A stretch of 64,000 nt of DNA from Virgibacillus indicus (lineage in GTDB: Bacteria > Bacillota > Bacilli > Bacillales > Amphibacillaceae): positions 248,001-312,000 of the forward strand of contig NZ_NPMS01000003.1 of assembly GCF_002266285.1 (NCBI RefSeq), written 5' to 3'. Every line of letters starts with the position of its first letter. Positions within the stretch are counted from its first letter, which is position 1. Below are positions 35,150-44,119 of this stretch, piece after piece. The notes below the pieces were generated by a model that saw only the letters and a program-made list of their open reading frames with translations, did not search any database and had not been told where the DNA came from. Position numbers and translations under genes: made by a program.

Positions 35150-35833
35150 ATGTCTTTTAACTGGAGTAAGGAAGCTCAGAAACAATGGGATAACCGGGCA
35201 GGTTTCTGGAATGAAAAAAGCGCTGGTATGTGGGATAGTGGTAGCAGGAAAGAGATCATTCCATTTATAGAGAAGCATTTGGAAAAGGGAAGCAGTATAC
35301 TTGATATTGGCTGTGGAGATGGATATGGTACCCAAAAGTTACATAAAGCTGGTTATAATGCAACAGGTGTTGACATTTCAAGGGAAATGATTTCACTGGC
35401 CAGCAAACTTGCAGAGAATAAACCAATTTCTTTTTTTCAGGCAGATATTAATGATATGTCTTTTGAAGGAGAGGGTTTTGATGGAATTATGTGTATTAAT
35501 GTACTCGAATGGACAGAAGACCCTCATGAAGCATTAAGAAATCTCTCTAATGCCGTGAAAAAAGATGGACTCCTCTGCATCGGACTCCTAGGCCCGACAG
35601 CTGGGCCAAGAACAAATAGCTATCCGCGTTTGCATGGAAATAAGACCATTTGCAATACGATGATGCCATGGGAGTTCAAGCAACTGGCTTCAGAAAGTAA
35701 TTTAAACTATCTGGATGGTTTTGGTGTTTATAAAAAAGGCGTGGAGGAACAGCATTACAAAGGGTTACCAATTGAACTAAAACAGGCCCTGACATTTATG
35801 TGGGTATTTATGCTGCAAAAAGTTGGTGAATAA
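35150..35833 (+). CDS. Class I SAM-dependent methyltransferase
   Basis: 227 residues with SAM motif I SILDIGCGDGYGTQKL, motif post-I GVDIS and FDGIMCINVLEWTEDPHEAL. The substrate cannot be told; small-molecule methyltransferases of this kind are common in Bacillaceae. ATG 35150 follows CGGAGGGG. It is followed one base later by a small gene, so they may be an operon. Confidence 0.85.
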   Translation: MSFNWSKEAQKQWDNRAGFWNEKSAGMWDSGSRKEIIPFIEKHLEKGSSILDIGCGDGYGTQKLHKAGYNATGVDISREMISLASKLAENKPISFFQADINDMSFEGEGFDGIMCINVLEWTEDPHEALRNLSNAVKKDGLLCIGLLGPTAGPRTNSYPRLHGNKTICNTMMPWEFKQLASESNLNYLDGFGVYKKGVEEQHYKGLPIELKQALTFMWVFMLQKVGE

Positions 35834-35834
35834 T

Positions 35835-36134
35835 GTGGATAAAAATGAAATGGAAAAACGGGTCATCGAGAACTATCAGCAAGATGAGAATATGATGGTA
35901 TTGATTTATGCTCAATGGTGCATCAATAATGATCTGGACCCTGTGGCGGTATATGAACAAGCTTATCCTGGTCAAGCAAAAAACAATACTTTAACAGAAG
36001 CATTGGAGCTAACTGTCCCTAAAAAGGAATCAGATGACATTCCTGATCAGACTGTTCTCCAAGTACTTCAGCTTTTTGGAAATGATGATTTAGCTTTCGT
36101 TGTCCAGGGATTGATAGAAGATGGGGATAGATAA
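35835..36134 (+). CDS. Small acidic protein of unknown function
   Basis: A 99-residue soluble, acidic protein with a predicted helical fold (MEKRVIENYQQDENMMVLIYAQWC, QTVLQVLQLFGNDDLAF). GTG 35835 starts right after the methyltransferase stop, with GGTGA as a weak site inside that gene; upstream TTG and GTG codons are less likely. It is not a family I can name. Confidence 0.65.
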   Translation: MDKNEMEKRVIENYQQDENMMVLIYAQWCINNDLDPVAVYEQAYPGQAKNNTLTEALELTVPKKESDDIPDQTVLQVLQLFGNDDLAFVVQGLIEDGDR

Positions 36135-36204
36135 ACTTTGCCTGTCTCATTATGTAAGGTTAGGGCTGGAAGTTTAGGCGCAAAGTATGTCCAAAAACAG
36201 AAAA

Positions 36205-36369
36205 GTTGAGAGACGTGTGCAATAAGTTGAGAGAAAACTGTATAAAGTTGAGAGAGAATCCCGAACAGTTGAGAGATAATTACCTATTCCTTTGTTGTCT
36301 CTCAACTTTTATCCATTGTCTCTCATCTTTGCTGCTATACCTCTCAACTCTCAACAATTATCTCTCAAC
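36205..36369. repeat. Cluster of GTTGAGAGA iterons in both orientations
   Basis: GTTGAGAGA occurs at 36205, 36226, 36247 and 36268, a regular 21-base spacing. The complement TCTCTCAAC or a one-base variant then occurs at 36298, 36319, 36340, 36347 and 36361. The two halves can fold into one long imperfect hairpin or several small ones. It lies between a rightward and a leftward gene and does not look like coding sequence. Confidence 0.8.
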
Positions 36370-36428
36370 TTTCATAGATGCATCCTTGATGTATCGCTAA
36401 ACGGATGCTTCACATTACTACTTCCAAA

Positions 36429-37304
36429 TTACTCCTCAAAAAGTTTAATCAAAGCTTGAGTACCACTGTCATTTTCTCCTTTTTCAGCAAGTTCCCCATA
36501 AAGCTCCAGTGAAAGGGCGAGACCTGGTGTTGTCAGACCAAGCTCCTGTGCGGACTCCAGTGCAATTTTCATATCTTTAATAAAATGCTTTACATAAAAA
36601 CCTGGCGCATAATCATTCTTAATCATTCGCGGTGCAAGTTTGGATAAAGAAAAGCTTCCTGCTGCCCCTGCTGTAATGCTTTTAAGGACTGTCTCCGGAT
36701 TTAACCCTGCTTTTTTGGCGTACATAATCGCTTCACAGACACCTATCATGTTTGAAGCAATCGTTATTTGATTAGCGAGTTTTGTATGCTGTCCTGCTCC
36801 AGCCTCACCCTGATAAACAATATTTTCTCCAAGAACGTTAAAAATAGGTAAAATTGCTTCAAAGGTATGTTTTTCACCACCAACCATAATGGATAAGCTT
36901 CCGTTTTTAGCACCAATGTCCCCGCCTGAAACTGGAGCATCCATTGCGTCAATACCTTTTGAGTTCGCTTTCTCATAAATTTCTTTCGCCAGTGATGGCT
37001 TTGATGTAGTCATATCAATTACAACAGTGCCAGCTTTGGAATTTTCCAATATGCCTTCATTTCCAAAGTAAATTTCTTTTACATCTTTTGGATAACCTAC
37101 GATTGTAATTATAACATCAGAGGATTTGGCGAGTTCGGCTACTGAATCCTTCCATTTCGCTCCAAGTTCCAGAAGTTCTTTTGCCTTTACTTTTGTACGT
37201 GTATAAATATTCAGTGGGTATCCTGCCTTTTGCAGGTTTGCTGCCATGCTTTTTCCCATAACACCTGTTCCAATAAAACCTATTTTTTGATTATTTTCGT
37301 GCAT
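36429..37304 (-). CDS. NAD(P)-dependent beta-hydroxyacid dehydrogenase, YkwC-like
   Basis: A 291-residue member of the 3-hydroxyisobutyrate dehydrogenase superfamily: Rossmann motif IGFIGTGVMGKSMA, substrate motif DAPVSGGDIGAKNGSL, GAGQHTKLANQ with the catalytic Lys, and the C-terminal all-helical domain ending in KHFIKDMKIALE. It reduces or oxidises a small beta-hydroxy acid such as tartronate semialdehyde, 3-hydroxyisobutyrate or glyoxylate; the substrate is not fixed by sequence. It reads away from the next gene. Confidence 0.85.
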   Translation of the reverse strand: MHENNQKIGFIGTGVMGKSMAANLQKAGYPLNIYTRTKVKAKELLELGAKWKDSVAELAKSSDVIITIVGYPKDVKEIYFGNEGILENSKAGTVVIDMTTSKPSLAKEIYEKANSKGIDAMDAPVSGGDIGAKNGSLSIMVGGEKHTFEAILPIFNVLGENIVYQGEAGAGQHTKLANQITIASNMIGVCEAIMYAKKAGLNPETVLKSITAGAAGSFSLSKLAPRMIKNDYAPGFYVKHFIKDMKIALESAQELGLTTPGLALSLELYGELAEKGENDSGTQALIKLFEE

Positions 37305-37405
37305 TGCTATCAGTTCTCCTTTTTTTCATGCTATTAATTCTATTCGACAAAATCACCGGCGATTCCTTTTCATGGTATATTAAAAAGAAAAAAGAGGGGA
37401 TTTTT

Positions 37406-37852
37406 ATGGGGTGGCACATAAAAACATATAAGCAATTGACCAAAGATGAATTGTATGCGCTTTTGAAAGCAAGGGTGGATGTTTTTGTAGTGGAGCAGGA
37501 ATGTCCTTACCCTGAATTGGATAATTATGATCAGGAATCCATTCATCTTTTCCTGAAGGTTAATGGGGAAATTGCAGCGAGTGTGCGGGTTTTACCGAAA
37601 AATTCCAAATACCCGGAAGTTTCGATTGGTCGTGTAATGGTGGTTAAAAAATTTCGTGGAAATAACTTTGCCCGGGAGATTATGCAGAAAGCGATGGACT
37701 TTGTTGTAGATGAGTGGAAGGAAAGGACGATAAAAATACAAGGTCAGCTCTATTTGAAAACATTTTACACATCTCTTGGTTTCAGGCAAATTTCCAAAAT
37801 CTATTTAGAGGATGATATACCACATATTGACATGCTCTGGGAACAGAAATAA
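37406..37852 (+). CDS. GNAT-family acetyltransferase (ElaA-like)
   Basis: A 148-residue GNAT protein with LLKARVDVFVVEQECPYPELD at the N-terminus, typical of ElaA, and the acetyl-CoA loop VVKKFRGNNFAREIM (R-x-x-G-x-x-hydrophobic). ATG 37406 follows AGAGGGG; a longer in-frame reading enters the divergent promoter region. Substrate unknown. Confidence 0.85.
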   Translation: MGWHIKTYKQLTKDELYALLKARVDVFVVEQECPYPELDNYDQESIHLFLKVNGEIAASVRVLPKNSKYPEVSIGRVMVVKKFRGNNFAREIMQKAMDFVVDEWKERTIKIQGQLYLKTFYTSLGFRQISKIYLEDDIPHIDMLWEQK

Positions 37853-37903
37853 AGAATGATATCATTGCTTTTACACAAAGTATAACTACTAAGGAGGCTG
37901 ATT

Positions 37904-38575
37904 ATGATGATTACAAATGAACAGCTGTCTCAGTGTAAAAATACTTTGCTGGAGAGGCAAACTGAATTAATCAATCAATTGCAGGATCATTTTGATTTAA
38001 CGGAAGAATTCTCCCAGGAATCTTTGGGCGAGCTTTCCAATTACGATAATCATCCTGCTGATCATGGAACAGAGCTATTTGAGAGAGGGAAGGATCTTGC
38101 ATTAAATGAACATGCAGAAAAAGAACTGGAAGACATAAATAAAGCGCTACATGCTATTGAGGAAGGAACATATGGAATTTGCAGCAAATGTGGAGCCGAT
38201 ATACCTTTCGAAAGACTTGAGGCTGCCCCGGCTGCAGACAGGTGTGTGGAGCATGCAAGCGACACTATATTTGAGACTCACCGTACAATAGAGGAACAGG
38301 TTTTTAGTCCGAACATTAACCCGGATGAGGTAACAGCTGAAGAGCAAACTGGCTATGATGCTGAAGATGCGTGGCAGGAAGTAAGCCGTTATGGTACATC
38401 TGAAACGCCATCAGATTTCTACGGTGACCAGGATAATTACGATGAAATGTATCCAAACAGTGATGAAAACGTCGGGGAAGTGGAGGATCTGGAAGGTTTT
38501 TTATCAGCTGATATAGATGGTAAATACCAGGGTGTCACACCGAATCATAATAAATATGAAGATGAATATGAATAA
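37904..38575 (+). CDS. yteA: YteA-type DksA/TraR zinc-finger protein
   Basis: 223 residues: an N-terminal coiled coil (about 5-90) and a DksA/TraR zinc finger beginning YGICSKCGADIPFERLEA. The second pair of zinc ligands is DRCVEH, so only three of the four usual cysteines plus a possible His are present. A long acidic C-terminal tail follows, as in YteA. YteA is annotated as a sporulation-linked protein in B. subtilis. ATG 37904 (or 37907) follows AAGGAGGC. Confidence 0.85.
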   Translation: MMITNEQLSQCKNTLLERQTELINQLQDHFDLTEEFSQESLGELSNYDNHPADHGTELFERGKDLALNEHAEKELEDINKALHAIEEGTYGICSKCGADIPFERLEAAPAADRCVEHASDTIFETHRTIEEQVFSPNINPDEVTAEEQTGYDAEDAWQEVSRYGTSETPSDFYGDQDNYDEMYPNSDENVGEVEDLEGFLSADIDGKYQGVTPNHNKYEDEYE

Positions 38576-38584
38576 TAAAAGATT

Positions 38585-38634
38585 GCAGCGTGCACAATGT
38601 TCAAGAAATTGAAAAGGTGCACGCTTTAATTTTT
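38585..38634 (+). terminator. Terminator after yteA
   Basis: Arms AGCGTGCAC (38587-38595) and GTGCACGCT (38617-38625), then TTTAATTTTT. Confidence 0.75.
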
Positions 38635-38690
38635 CGGGATTTGAAACAAAATAGTCACATTATTCGTATTAAAAGGCAAGAGGTGATTAT

Positions 38691-38897
38691 ATGAAAGATA
38701 GTAAAGGCTGTATAAAGTGTGGAAGTACGGATGCGGATTCCAAGGAAGTCGCAATGACTGGAACAGGTTTATCGAAAATGTTTGATGTTCAGAATAACCA
38801 ATTCATCGTTGTTTTTTGTAAAAGCTGTGGGTATTCAGAGTTCTATAATAAGAAAAGTTCCCGTGGAAGCAATATTGTTGACCTGTTTTTTGGATAG
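38691..38897 (+). CDS. Small zinc-ribbon protein
   Basis: A 68-residue protein with CIKCGSTDA and FCKSCGYSEFY, two CxxC knuckles of a zinc ribbon, and a short hydrophobic end. It resembles the YpzJ-like group of nucleic-acid-binding-type zinc ribbons. AGAGGTG precedes the ATG. Function unknown. Confidence 0.8.
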   Translation: MKDSKGCIKCGSTDADSKEVAMTGTGLSKMFDVQNNQFIVVFCKSCGYSEFYNKKSSRGSNIVDLFFG

Positions 38898-39112
38898 AGG
38901 AGCAAAGGCGCAAGCGCCCGTTTAGTGACGTACGGACTGGACTGAGCCGTAGGAGATAAAGGAAACACGGCGACCGTAGGGAGCCGATGTTGACTTTCAC
39001 CACAAGGGTATAAGTGCGACTAAGCCTCTGGTTCCACCAATCGGCAAGTCTTCTTTATCGTACGAAGGTGAGGGAAGTCCGCTAGTCGTTGGGCGCTGGA
39101 GCCGGACGTGGC
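38898..39112. repeat. GC-rich structured intergenic repeat, about 215 bp
   Basis: Clearly richer in G+C than its neighbours. It begins with the hairpin GGCGCAAGCGCC (38907-38918), goes through GTGACGTACGGACTGGAC and GGAAACACGGCGACC, and ends with GGGCGCTGGAGCCGGACGTG (39091-39110). AGCGCCC near the start can pair with GGGCGCT near the end. Elements with these landmark strings are, from memory, dispersed in many copies in Bacillaceae genomes. No coding potential is evident. Confidence 0.7.
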
Positions 39113-39166
39113 TGATTCGGTTGTTAATTTATCCACAGGTCAAAAATTTTATAATTTCCTGCAGAT

Positions 39167-39210
39167 AAAAAGGCAGTTCCATGGCTGATAGCCTGTGGAA
39201 CTGCCTTTTT
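39167..39210. terminator. Strong bidirectional terminator
   Basis: Fifteen-base perfect arms AAAAAGGCAGTTCCA and TGGAACTGCCTTTTT with a 14-base loop, 17 bases past the stop of the leftward zinc-ribbon gene. Confidence 0.85.
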
Positions 39211-39226
39211 GAATTTTTGTCTGAAA

Positions 39227-40018
39227 TTAAAATCCGCCAAGTATACTGTCCATCATACCACCCATGAACATTCCCAAAACGTTTTGGATGAGGAAGCTGG
39301 AGACAATTAATGAAACCAGGCAAACCCCAAGGATGATAAAAATGCGGTCAAATCCATTTGCGGGCTGTTCCATAATAATGAAGACAGGAATTAGCAATAT
39401 CGGTCCGATTAAGCTTAATACGATGATTGTCCCGGAAAATGGGATACTGATTAATGATAACAGGAATCCAAGTACGGCTAACACCAGAAAAGGAACAGAA
39501 TATGCGCCAAATTTAGCCAAAGCTTTGGTAAATGATAATGTTTGTGCCGCCAGCTTTGCGCCTGCAAATGTCAATACAGCAAGGACTGCAAATAACACAA
39601 GAAACTGACCTAATGGAAGTAAAAAGCTGTCAACAAAAGAAATTTCCATGAAGATGGAACTTATTTGTCTGGCAACAAGATAAGTGCCTAAAGCAATAAA
39701 TAATGAAAAAATAACCATTGTAATGATTCCGGGTATTAAGCTGGTGCTGCTTGTTTTTTGTGCTGCACTTGGCTCTTTTAACAGCTTTAGGAAGAACCCT
39801 CCAAAATCAGATGCCTCTTTTTTTAGTTTATCTACTGTCTCATTGCCTTCACTGGCTTTTGCCCCTCCCTGTGAATTTTCAATTGGTGGCGCGGCACCTT
39901 GGCCAACATTGTTCATTGGATCTGAAGCGGCTGCGGCTTCCTCGCCAGACAACTGAGCCCCACAATTGGTGCAAAATTTTCCCGGTTCAGTCTGTTGTTC
40001 GCAATTCGGACAAATCAT
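39227..40018 (-). CDS. Zinc-ribbon membrane protein (Yip1-like)
   Basis: 263 residues: an N-terminal zinc ribbon (MICPNCEQQTEPGKFCTNCG), a Gly/Ala/Asn-rich linker to about 65, then five membrane helices similar to Yip1-domain proteins. The C-terminus is Gly/Met-rich. Such proteins are common and uncharacterised in Bacillaceae. ATG 40018 follows AAGGAAGTG. Confidence 0.75.
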   Translation of the reverse strand: MICPNCEQQTEPGKFCTNCGAQLSGEEAAAASDPMNNVGQGAAPPIENSQGGAKASEGNETVDKLKKEASDFGGFFLKLLKEPSAAQKTSSTSLIPGIITMVIFSLFIALGTYLVARQISSIFMEISFVDSFLLPLGQFLVLFAVLAVLTFAGAKLAAQTLSFTKALAKFGAYSVPFLVLAVLGFLLSLISIPFSGTIIVLSLIGPILLIPVFIIMEQPANGFDRIFIILGVCLVSLIVSSFLIQNVLGMFMGGMMDSILGGF

Positions 40019-40177
40019 AATAGCACTTCCTTTCGGTAATCTCTGGATAATACGCTAACTGTGCACTATCTGTAAACCTAATGATACTATTCGACAAATT
40101 TTTTTGAAATCCTTGTTTATTTGGGATTTAAAAATGACGAAAGTACTTCTATTTAAATATATCGAAAGGAAGCAAAA

Positions 40178-40204
40178 AAAGAAGGGTTAATTTCACCCTT
40201 CTTT
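40178..40204 (-). terminator. Terminator of the htrA gene
   Basis: Ten-base arms AAAGAAGGGT and ACCCTTCTTT; on the minus strand the stem is followed by a T-run. It lies about 70 bases past the htrA stop. Confidence 0.75.
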
Positions 40205-40273
40205 AAGTTTGGTAAATTATTTAGATTATTCGTTGGCAGGTGGGATATCCGTGCAAGCCGATTTCACAAAAAC

Positions 40274-41656
40274 CTATTCTCTAGCCTGTAACTGCAATTC
40301 AGCGGTTTGGGCTTTCCCATCCCGGTAAAATTCTATTTCAATCGTATCTCCAATTTTTGTTTCGGAATATAGATATTTTCTCAATTCCAGAATGGATGTT
40401 ATTTCATTGCCATTAATTTTGGTAATTACATCAAACTGCTGGAGTCCTGCTGTATCTGCGGATGATCCTGTTTGTACATCTGCAACTACCATTCCTCCTT
40501 TAACGTCCTCAGGCAATGCGATTTCACTTCGGTATTGTGGTGGCACTTGATTTAAGGAAGCTGTAGATATGCCAATTAATGGCCGTTCGATCTCACCATT
40601 TTGTTCAAGCTGTTCCATTATTGGAAGGGCTGAATCCATTGGAATTGCAAATCCGATTCCCTCCACTTCCTGTTTAGCAATTTTCATTGAATTTATTCCG
40701 ATAACTTCTCCGTCACTGTTAACTAAAGCACCACCGCTGTTACCAGGGTTAATCGCAGCATCCGTCTGAATTACTTCAGTGACCCAATCAGGCCGTGCAT
40801 CACCATTCGTATCAATGCTCACTGAACGGTTCAAGCCGCTGACGATTCCTTTCGTAACAGTATTAGCAAAGTTCATTCCCAGTGGGTTTCCGATTGCGAT
40901 AACAGTTTCCCCCACTTTTAAACCTTCAGATGTTCCGATGTTGGCAACAGTATCTATTTTTTCTCCGTTAACTTCTAAGACAGCAAGGTCTGTTAATGCA
41001 TCCGTACCTAAAACCTTTGCCTGAACTCGCTCATCATCATTCAGGACAATTTCAACTTCCTGTGCACCTTCCACAACATGCTGATTGGTTACAATATATG
41101 CTTTCCCGTTTTCTTTTTTATAAATAATTCCGGATCCTGTTCCTGCTTCCTGACTTTGTGTCCATACGCTTTGTTTTTGTAAATTAACAACTCCAACTAC
41201 CGCCTCGGATGTTTCCTCAATATTTGTTGAGGTATCGGCATTCTCTGAAGATAGTGTTTTTATTACTTCAGGAGTGCTGCTGTCATTGTTTCCTTTTGTA
41301 TCAGCTGAACTGCCGGTTGAATTACCAACTGGAATAACATTGGTTGTAAAAAGTAATACGACGATAACTGCTGAGATTACTCCGCCAACAACTCCTCCGA
41401 TTAGCGCGCTTCCACCTGATTTATTTTTGGAAGCTTTTTTGCTTTTTGTTTTTGTTTTTGTATTATCATTTTTCTGATTCTCTCCAGGGATATTTTCGGA
41501 AGGTTGAGCAGTCGTTTGCGGATTCTCACCATAATCATTTTCCTCAGACTCAGATCTCAATTCCTGATTCGCTGTACTATTATTTTCCACATCCTCAGAT
41601 GTCATTTCCTGTTTTTCATTACGATCAAGTGATTTATTTTCTTCATTACTTTCCAT
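40274..41656 (-). CDS. htrA: HtrA/DegP-family membrane serine protease
   Basis: About 460 residues: an acidic cytoplasmic N-terminus (about 1-90), one membrane helix (ALIGGVVGGVISAVIVVLLF), a trypsin-like domain with the triad His (TNQHVVEGA), Asp (DALTDLAVLEV) and Ser (NPGNSGGALV), and a C-terminal PDZ domain (GGMVVADVQTGSSADTAG). It degrades or refolds misfolded exported proteins. ATG 41656 follows AAAGGGTGA; a longer reading upstream has no site. It is divergent from a CssRS-like pair, as B. subtilis htrB is from cssRS. Confidence 0.92.
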   Translation of the reverse strand: MESNEENKSLDRNEKQEMTSEDVENNSTANQELRSESEENDYGENPQTTAQPSENIPGENQKNDNTKTKTKSKKASKNKSGGSALIGGVVGGVISAVIVVLLFTTNVIPVGNSTGSSADTKGNNDSSTPEVIKTLSSENADTSTNIEETSEAVVGVVNLQKQSVWTQSQEAGTGSGIIYKKENGKAYIVTNQHVVEGAQEVEIVLNDDERVQAKVLGTDALTDLAVLEVNGEKIDTVANIGTSEGLKVGETVIAIGNPLGMNFANTVTKGIVSGLNRSVSIDTNGDARPDWVTEVIQTDAAINPGNSGGALVNSDGEVIGINSMKIAKQEVEGIGFAIPMDSALPIMEQLEQNGEIERPLIGISTASLNQVPPQYRSEIALPEDVKGGMVVADVQTGSSADTAGLQQFDVITKINGNEITSILELRKYLYSETKIGDTIEIEFYRDGKAQTAELQLQARE

Positions 41657-41988
41657 ATAGAGTATCACCCTTTTTTTAAAAAATAACAGGTTAACGGGCT
41701 TTAAGTACCACCACAAGGCATCGAGGGGAACGAAGGGGGTCCCTTTTGGAGTACTGCCCGCTGCAACCTGACAAGCAATACATGCAACCAATAAAATTTC
41801 CTTAAAATTATTGGCTTTTGTATCGCTGTATAGTTACATAATAAAGGCTCACTTTGGGATAGATTTGGTATAAATGTGGAAAAAGTGTGTAAAAGCTATC
41901 TTTTGATGAATAAATGAGATGGTCAAATGAAAACGCACAGTATGATAAAATAAGAGTAACTATTTGACGGATAAAGGAGAAATTACCT
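41657..41988. other. Divergent promoter region of htrA and cssRS
   Basis: About 330 bases. The htrA-proximal part (about 41690-41790) is unusually G+C-rich and contains GGGGAACGAAGGGGGTCCC, which can form local hairpins but has no open frame. Nearer cssR, TTGACGG (41962) lies close to the gene. In the relative pair CssR controls both genes from this kind of region. No confident CssR box could be picked by eye. Confidence 0.4.
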
Positions 41989-42678
41989 ATGAACTACCAT
42001 ATTGGGGTCGTTGAAGATGATAAAAATATACAGGATATCGTTTCTGCCTATTTAAAGAAAGAAGGCTTTGAAGTAACGATACTAGGCTCTGCCGAGGAAG
42101 CGTGGGATATATGGGAATCCAGCCCTCCGGATATGTGGGTGCTTGATATCATGCTGCCAGGAATGGACGGGTACGAATTTTGCAGGAGAATACGTAATGA
42201 AAGTGAAGTTCCAATCATTATTATCTCTGCGAAGGACGATGAGATTGATAAGATTCTTGGACTTGAATTGGGTGGAGATGACTACCTGACAAAGCCGTTC
42301 AGTCCCAGAGAATTAATTGCCCGAATTAAGCGGCTTTTTAAACGATCGCATCCTGTGAGAGAATCAAATGAATCATCTAATAATAAAGTTAAGGTTGACC
42401 ATTTATTAATTTATAAAAATGATCGCCGGATATTTTGGGACGGGCAGGAAGAGGAGATAACAACGAAAGAATTTGATATGCTGCTGTTATTTGCTGAAAA
42501 TGTGAATCGGGCATTTTCCAGAGAAGAATTATTGGTGAAGATCTGGGGAGAAGATTATTTTGGAAGTGACCGGGCAGTAGATGATTTGGTGAAACGAATC
42601 AGAAAAAAATTTGCGGATATCCCATTGGAAACTGTGTGGGGTTTTGGGTACCGCCTCAGAAGTGATGAGGAAAACTAA
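41989..42678 (+). CDS. cssR: Response regulator CssR-like (secretion stress)
   Basis: A 229-residue OmpR-type regulator: receiver with D53 (WVLDIMLPGMDGYEF), Lys in LTKPFSPRELI, and a winged helix ending in GSDRAVDDLVKRIRKK and ETVWGFGYRL. The receiver sequence MWVLDIMLPGMDGY and the GLELGGDDYLTKPF block closely resemble CssR. Adjacent and divergent to an HtrA protease, the classical secretion-stress arrangement. Its stop overlaps the kinase start by one base. Confidence 0.85.
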   Translation: MNYHIGVVEDDKNIQDIVSAYLKKEGFEVTILGSAEEAWDIWESSPPDMWVLDIMLPGMDGYEFCRRIRNESEVPIIIISAKDDEIDKILGLELGGDDYLTKPFSPRELIARIKRLFKRSHPVRESNESSNNKVKVDHLLIYKNDRRIFWDGQEEEITTKEFDMLLLFAENVNRAFSREELLVKIWGEDYFGSDRAVDDLVKRIRKKFADIPLETVWGFGYRLRSDEEN

Positions 42679-44021
42679 TGAAACTTCAATCTCAGTTGAA
42701 TGCTGCATTTACAACATTGCTGCTGGTGATTATGGCTGTGACTGGATATGTGATTTATTCACTAATCTTAGACATGTTAATACAGGACGAGCAAAGACAA
42801 CTGGAACAAAAAGGTGAGATCCTGGTAGATGTTTTAAATGAACAGCATGGAAACAGAATAGACCTTCAGCAATTCGGTGCCTTCCTGCAGAATCAGGATT
42901 TACAATTGTTTCTGTATGACAGGAATCAAAATGCTGTTTTCTTTTCAACAATGTCGAACACTGTGTCAAATGGATTTTTTCAAAACAATAATTTTGCAGA
43001 TGAAAATGAAACCCTTTGGGAATTTCAAAATGATAAATATGTTACATCAAGAATTATTGTATATCCGGAAAGTACAGGTCTGGAATTAATATTACTTACT
43101 CCACTGAATGATTTACAGATGGTACAGCAAAACTTTGTTCTTCGTTTATTTATCGTTTTTCTAATAGGGGGAGCAGCCGCGGTGCTATTAAGTTATTTTA
43201 TGACGAATAAATTAGTAACTCCACTTTCCCAATTAAAAAGGCAATTAAAAAAGATCGAAAAACGGCAATTTGATGATATTGAGAGAGTTAAAGCTACAGG
43301 AGAAATTAAGGAAGTTGAGCAAAGTGTTAATGAAATGGCCAGAGAACTGCAGCGCTATATGAATTCGCAGCAAACCTTTTTCCAAAACGCCAGCCACGAA
43401 TTAAAAACACCGTTAATGACTATTCAAGGCTATGCTGAGGGAATTAAGGATAAAATATTTGATGAAAAAGACCAGGAAAAAGGCCTGGAGATAATGGTTT
43501 CAGAGGTGAATCGACTAAAAAAGATTATTAACGAAATGATTCTGCTGGCTAAACTGGATACGGAATCGGATGTCTATGAGCCTGAAGAAATCAGTGTTTC
43601 CGACCTGACTGCCCAGGTGATCGAAAGGGTATTGCCTTTAGTTAATGAAAAAGGGATTGAATTACAAAAACAGGTGGACAATAAAGTAACAGTATTCGCT
43701 GATGAAGAAAAACTTCTTCGGGCATTGCTGAATTTAACGTTTAATGGAATCCGTCATGCTAAAACTAAGGTGAATATTCATGTGTTTAGCGAAAATGATC
43801 ATGCCGTAATCAGGGTCGATGATGATGGGGATGGGGTTTCAGAAGATTTGATTCCACATATTTTCCACCGGTTTGTAAAAGGTAAGAATGGGGAAACTGG
43901 TTTGGGACTGGCCATTGCACGTGCAATTATTGAGCAATCTGATGGGAAAATAACTGTTGGCAAATCAGAGTTCGGTGGTGCGAGGTTTGAAATCACCTTC
44001 ACAAACAGACGTCAAAATTAG
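42678..44021 (+). CDS. cssS: Sensor kinase CssS-like (secretion stress)
   Basis: A 447-residue histidine kinase with two membrane helices (about 10-32 and 150-172) around an extracytoplasmic domain of about 115 residues, a HAMP domain, HisKA (NASHELKTPLMT) and HATPase (LLNLTFNGIRHA, VDDDGDGV, GETGLGLAIAR). It would sense misfolded secreted proteins or high secretion load and phosphorylate the upstream regulator. Translationally coupled (ATGA-type overlap). Confidence 0.85.
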   Translation: MKLQSQLNAAFTTLLLVIMAVTGYVIYSLILDMLIQDEQRQLEQKGEILVDVLNEQHGNRIDLQQFGAFLQNQDLQLFLYDRNQNAVFFSTMSNTVSNGFFQNNNFADENETLWEFQNDKYVTSRIIVYPESTGLELILLTPLNDLQMVQQNFVLRLFIVFLIGGAAAVLLSYFMTNKLVTPLSQLKRQLKKIEKRQFDDIERVKATGEIKEVEQSVNEMARELQRYMNSQQTFFQNASHELKTPLMTIQGYAEGIKDKIFDEKDQEKGLEIMVSEVNRLKKIINEMILLAKLDTESDVYEPEEISVSDLTAQVIERVLPLVNEKGIELQKQVDNKVTVFADEEKLLRALLNLTFNGIRHAKTKVNIHVFSENDHAVIRVDDDGDGVSEDLIPHIFHRFVKGKNGETGLGLAIARAIIEQSDGKITVGKSEFGGARFEITFTNRRQN

Positions 44022-44119
44022 ACTTTATACAGCATCTGATAAAAAAGTTGATATATCGATACTTTTTGTGATACAATTGTATGGTTTTCATCCCGTTATT
44101 ATAGAGGAGCGTACTTTTT

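Noticed and set aside
36205..36369. CRISPR array
   Set aside because: Units are only 9 bases, occur in both orientations, and no cas gene is near.
36206..36400. 64-codon open frame across the GTTGAGAGA array
   Set aside because: The peptide simply mirrors the repeat units (KLREN, LSTF); it is a repeat region, not a gene.
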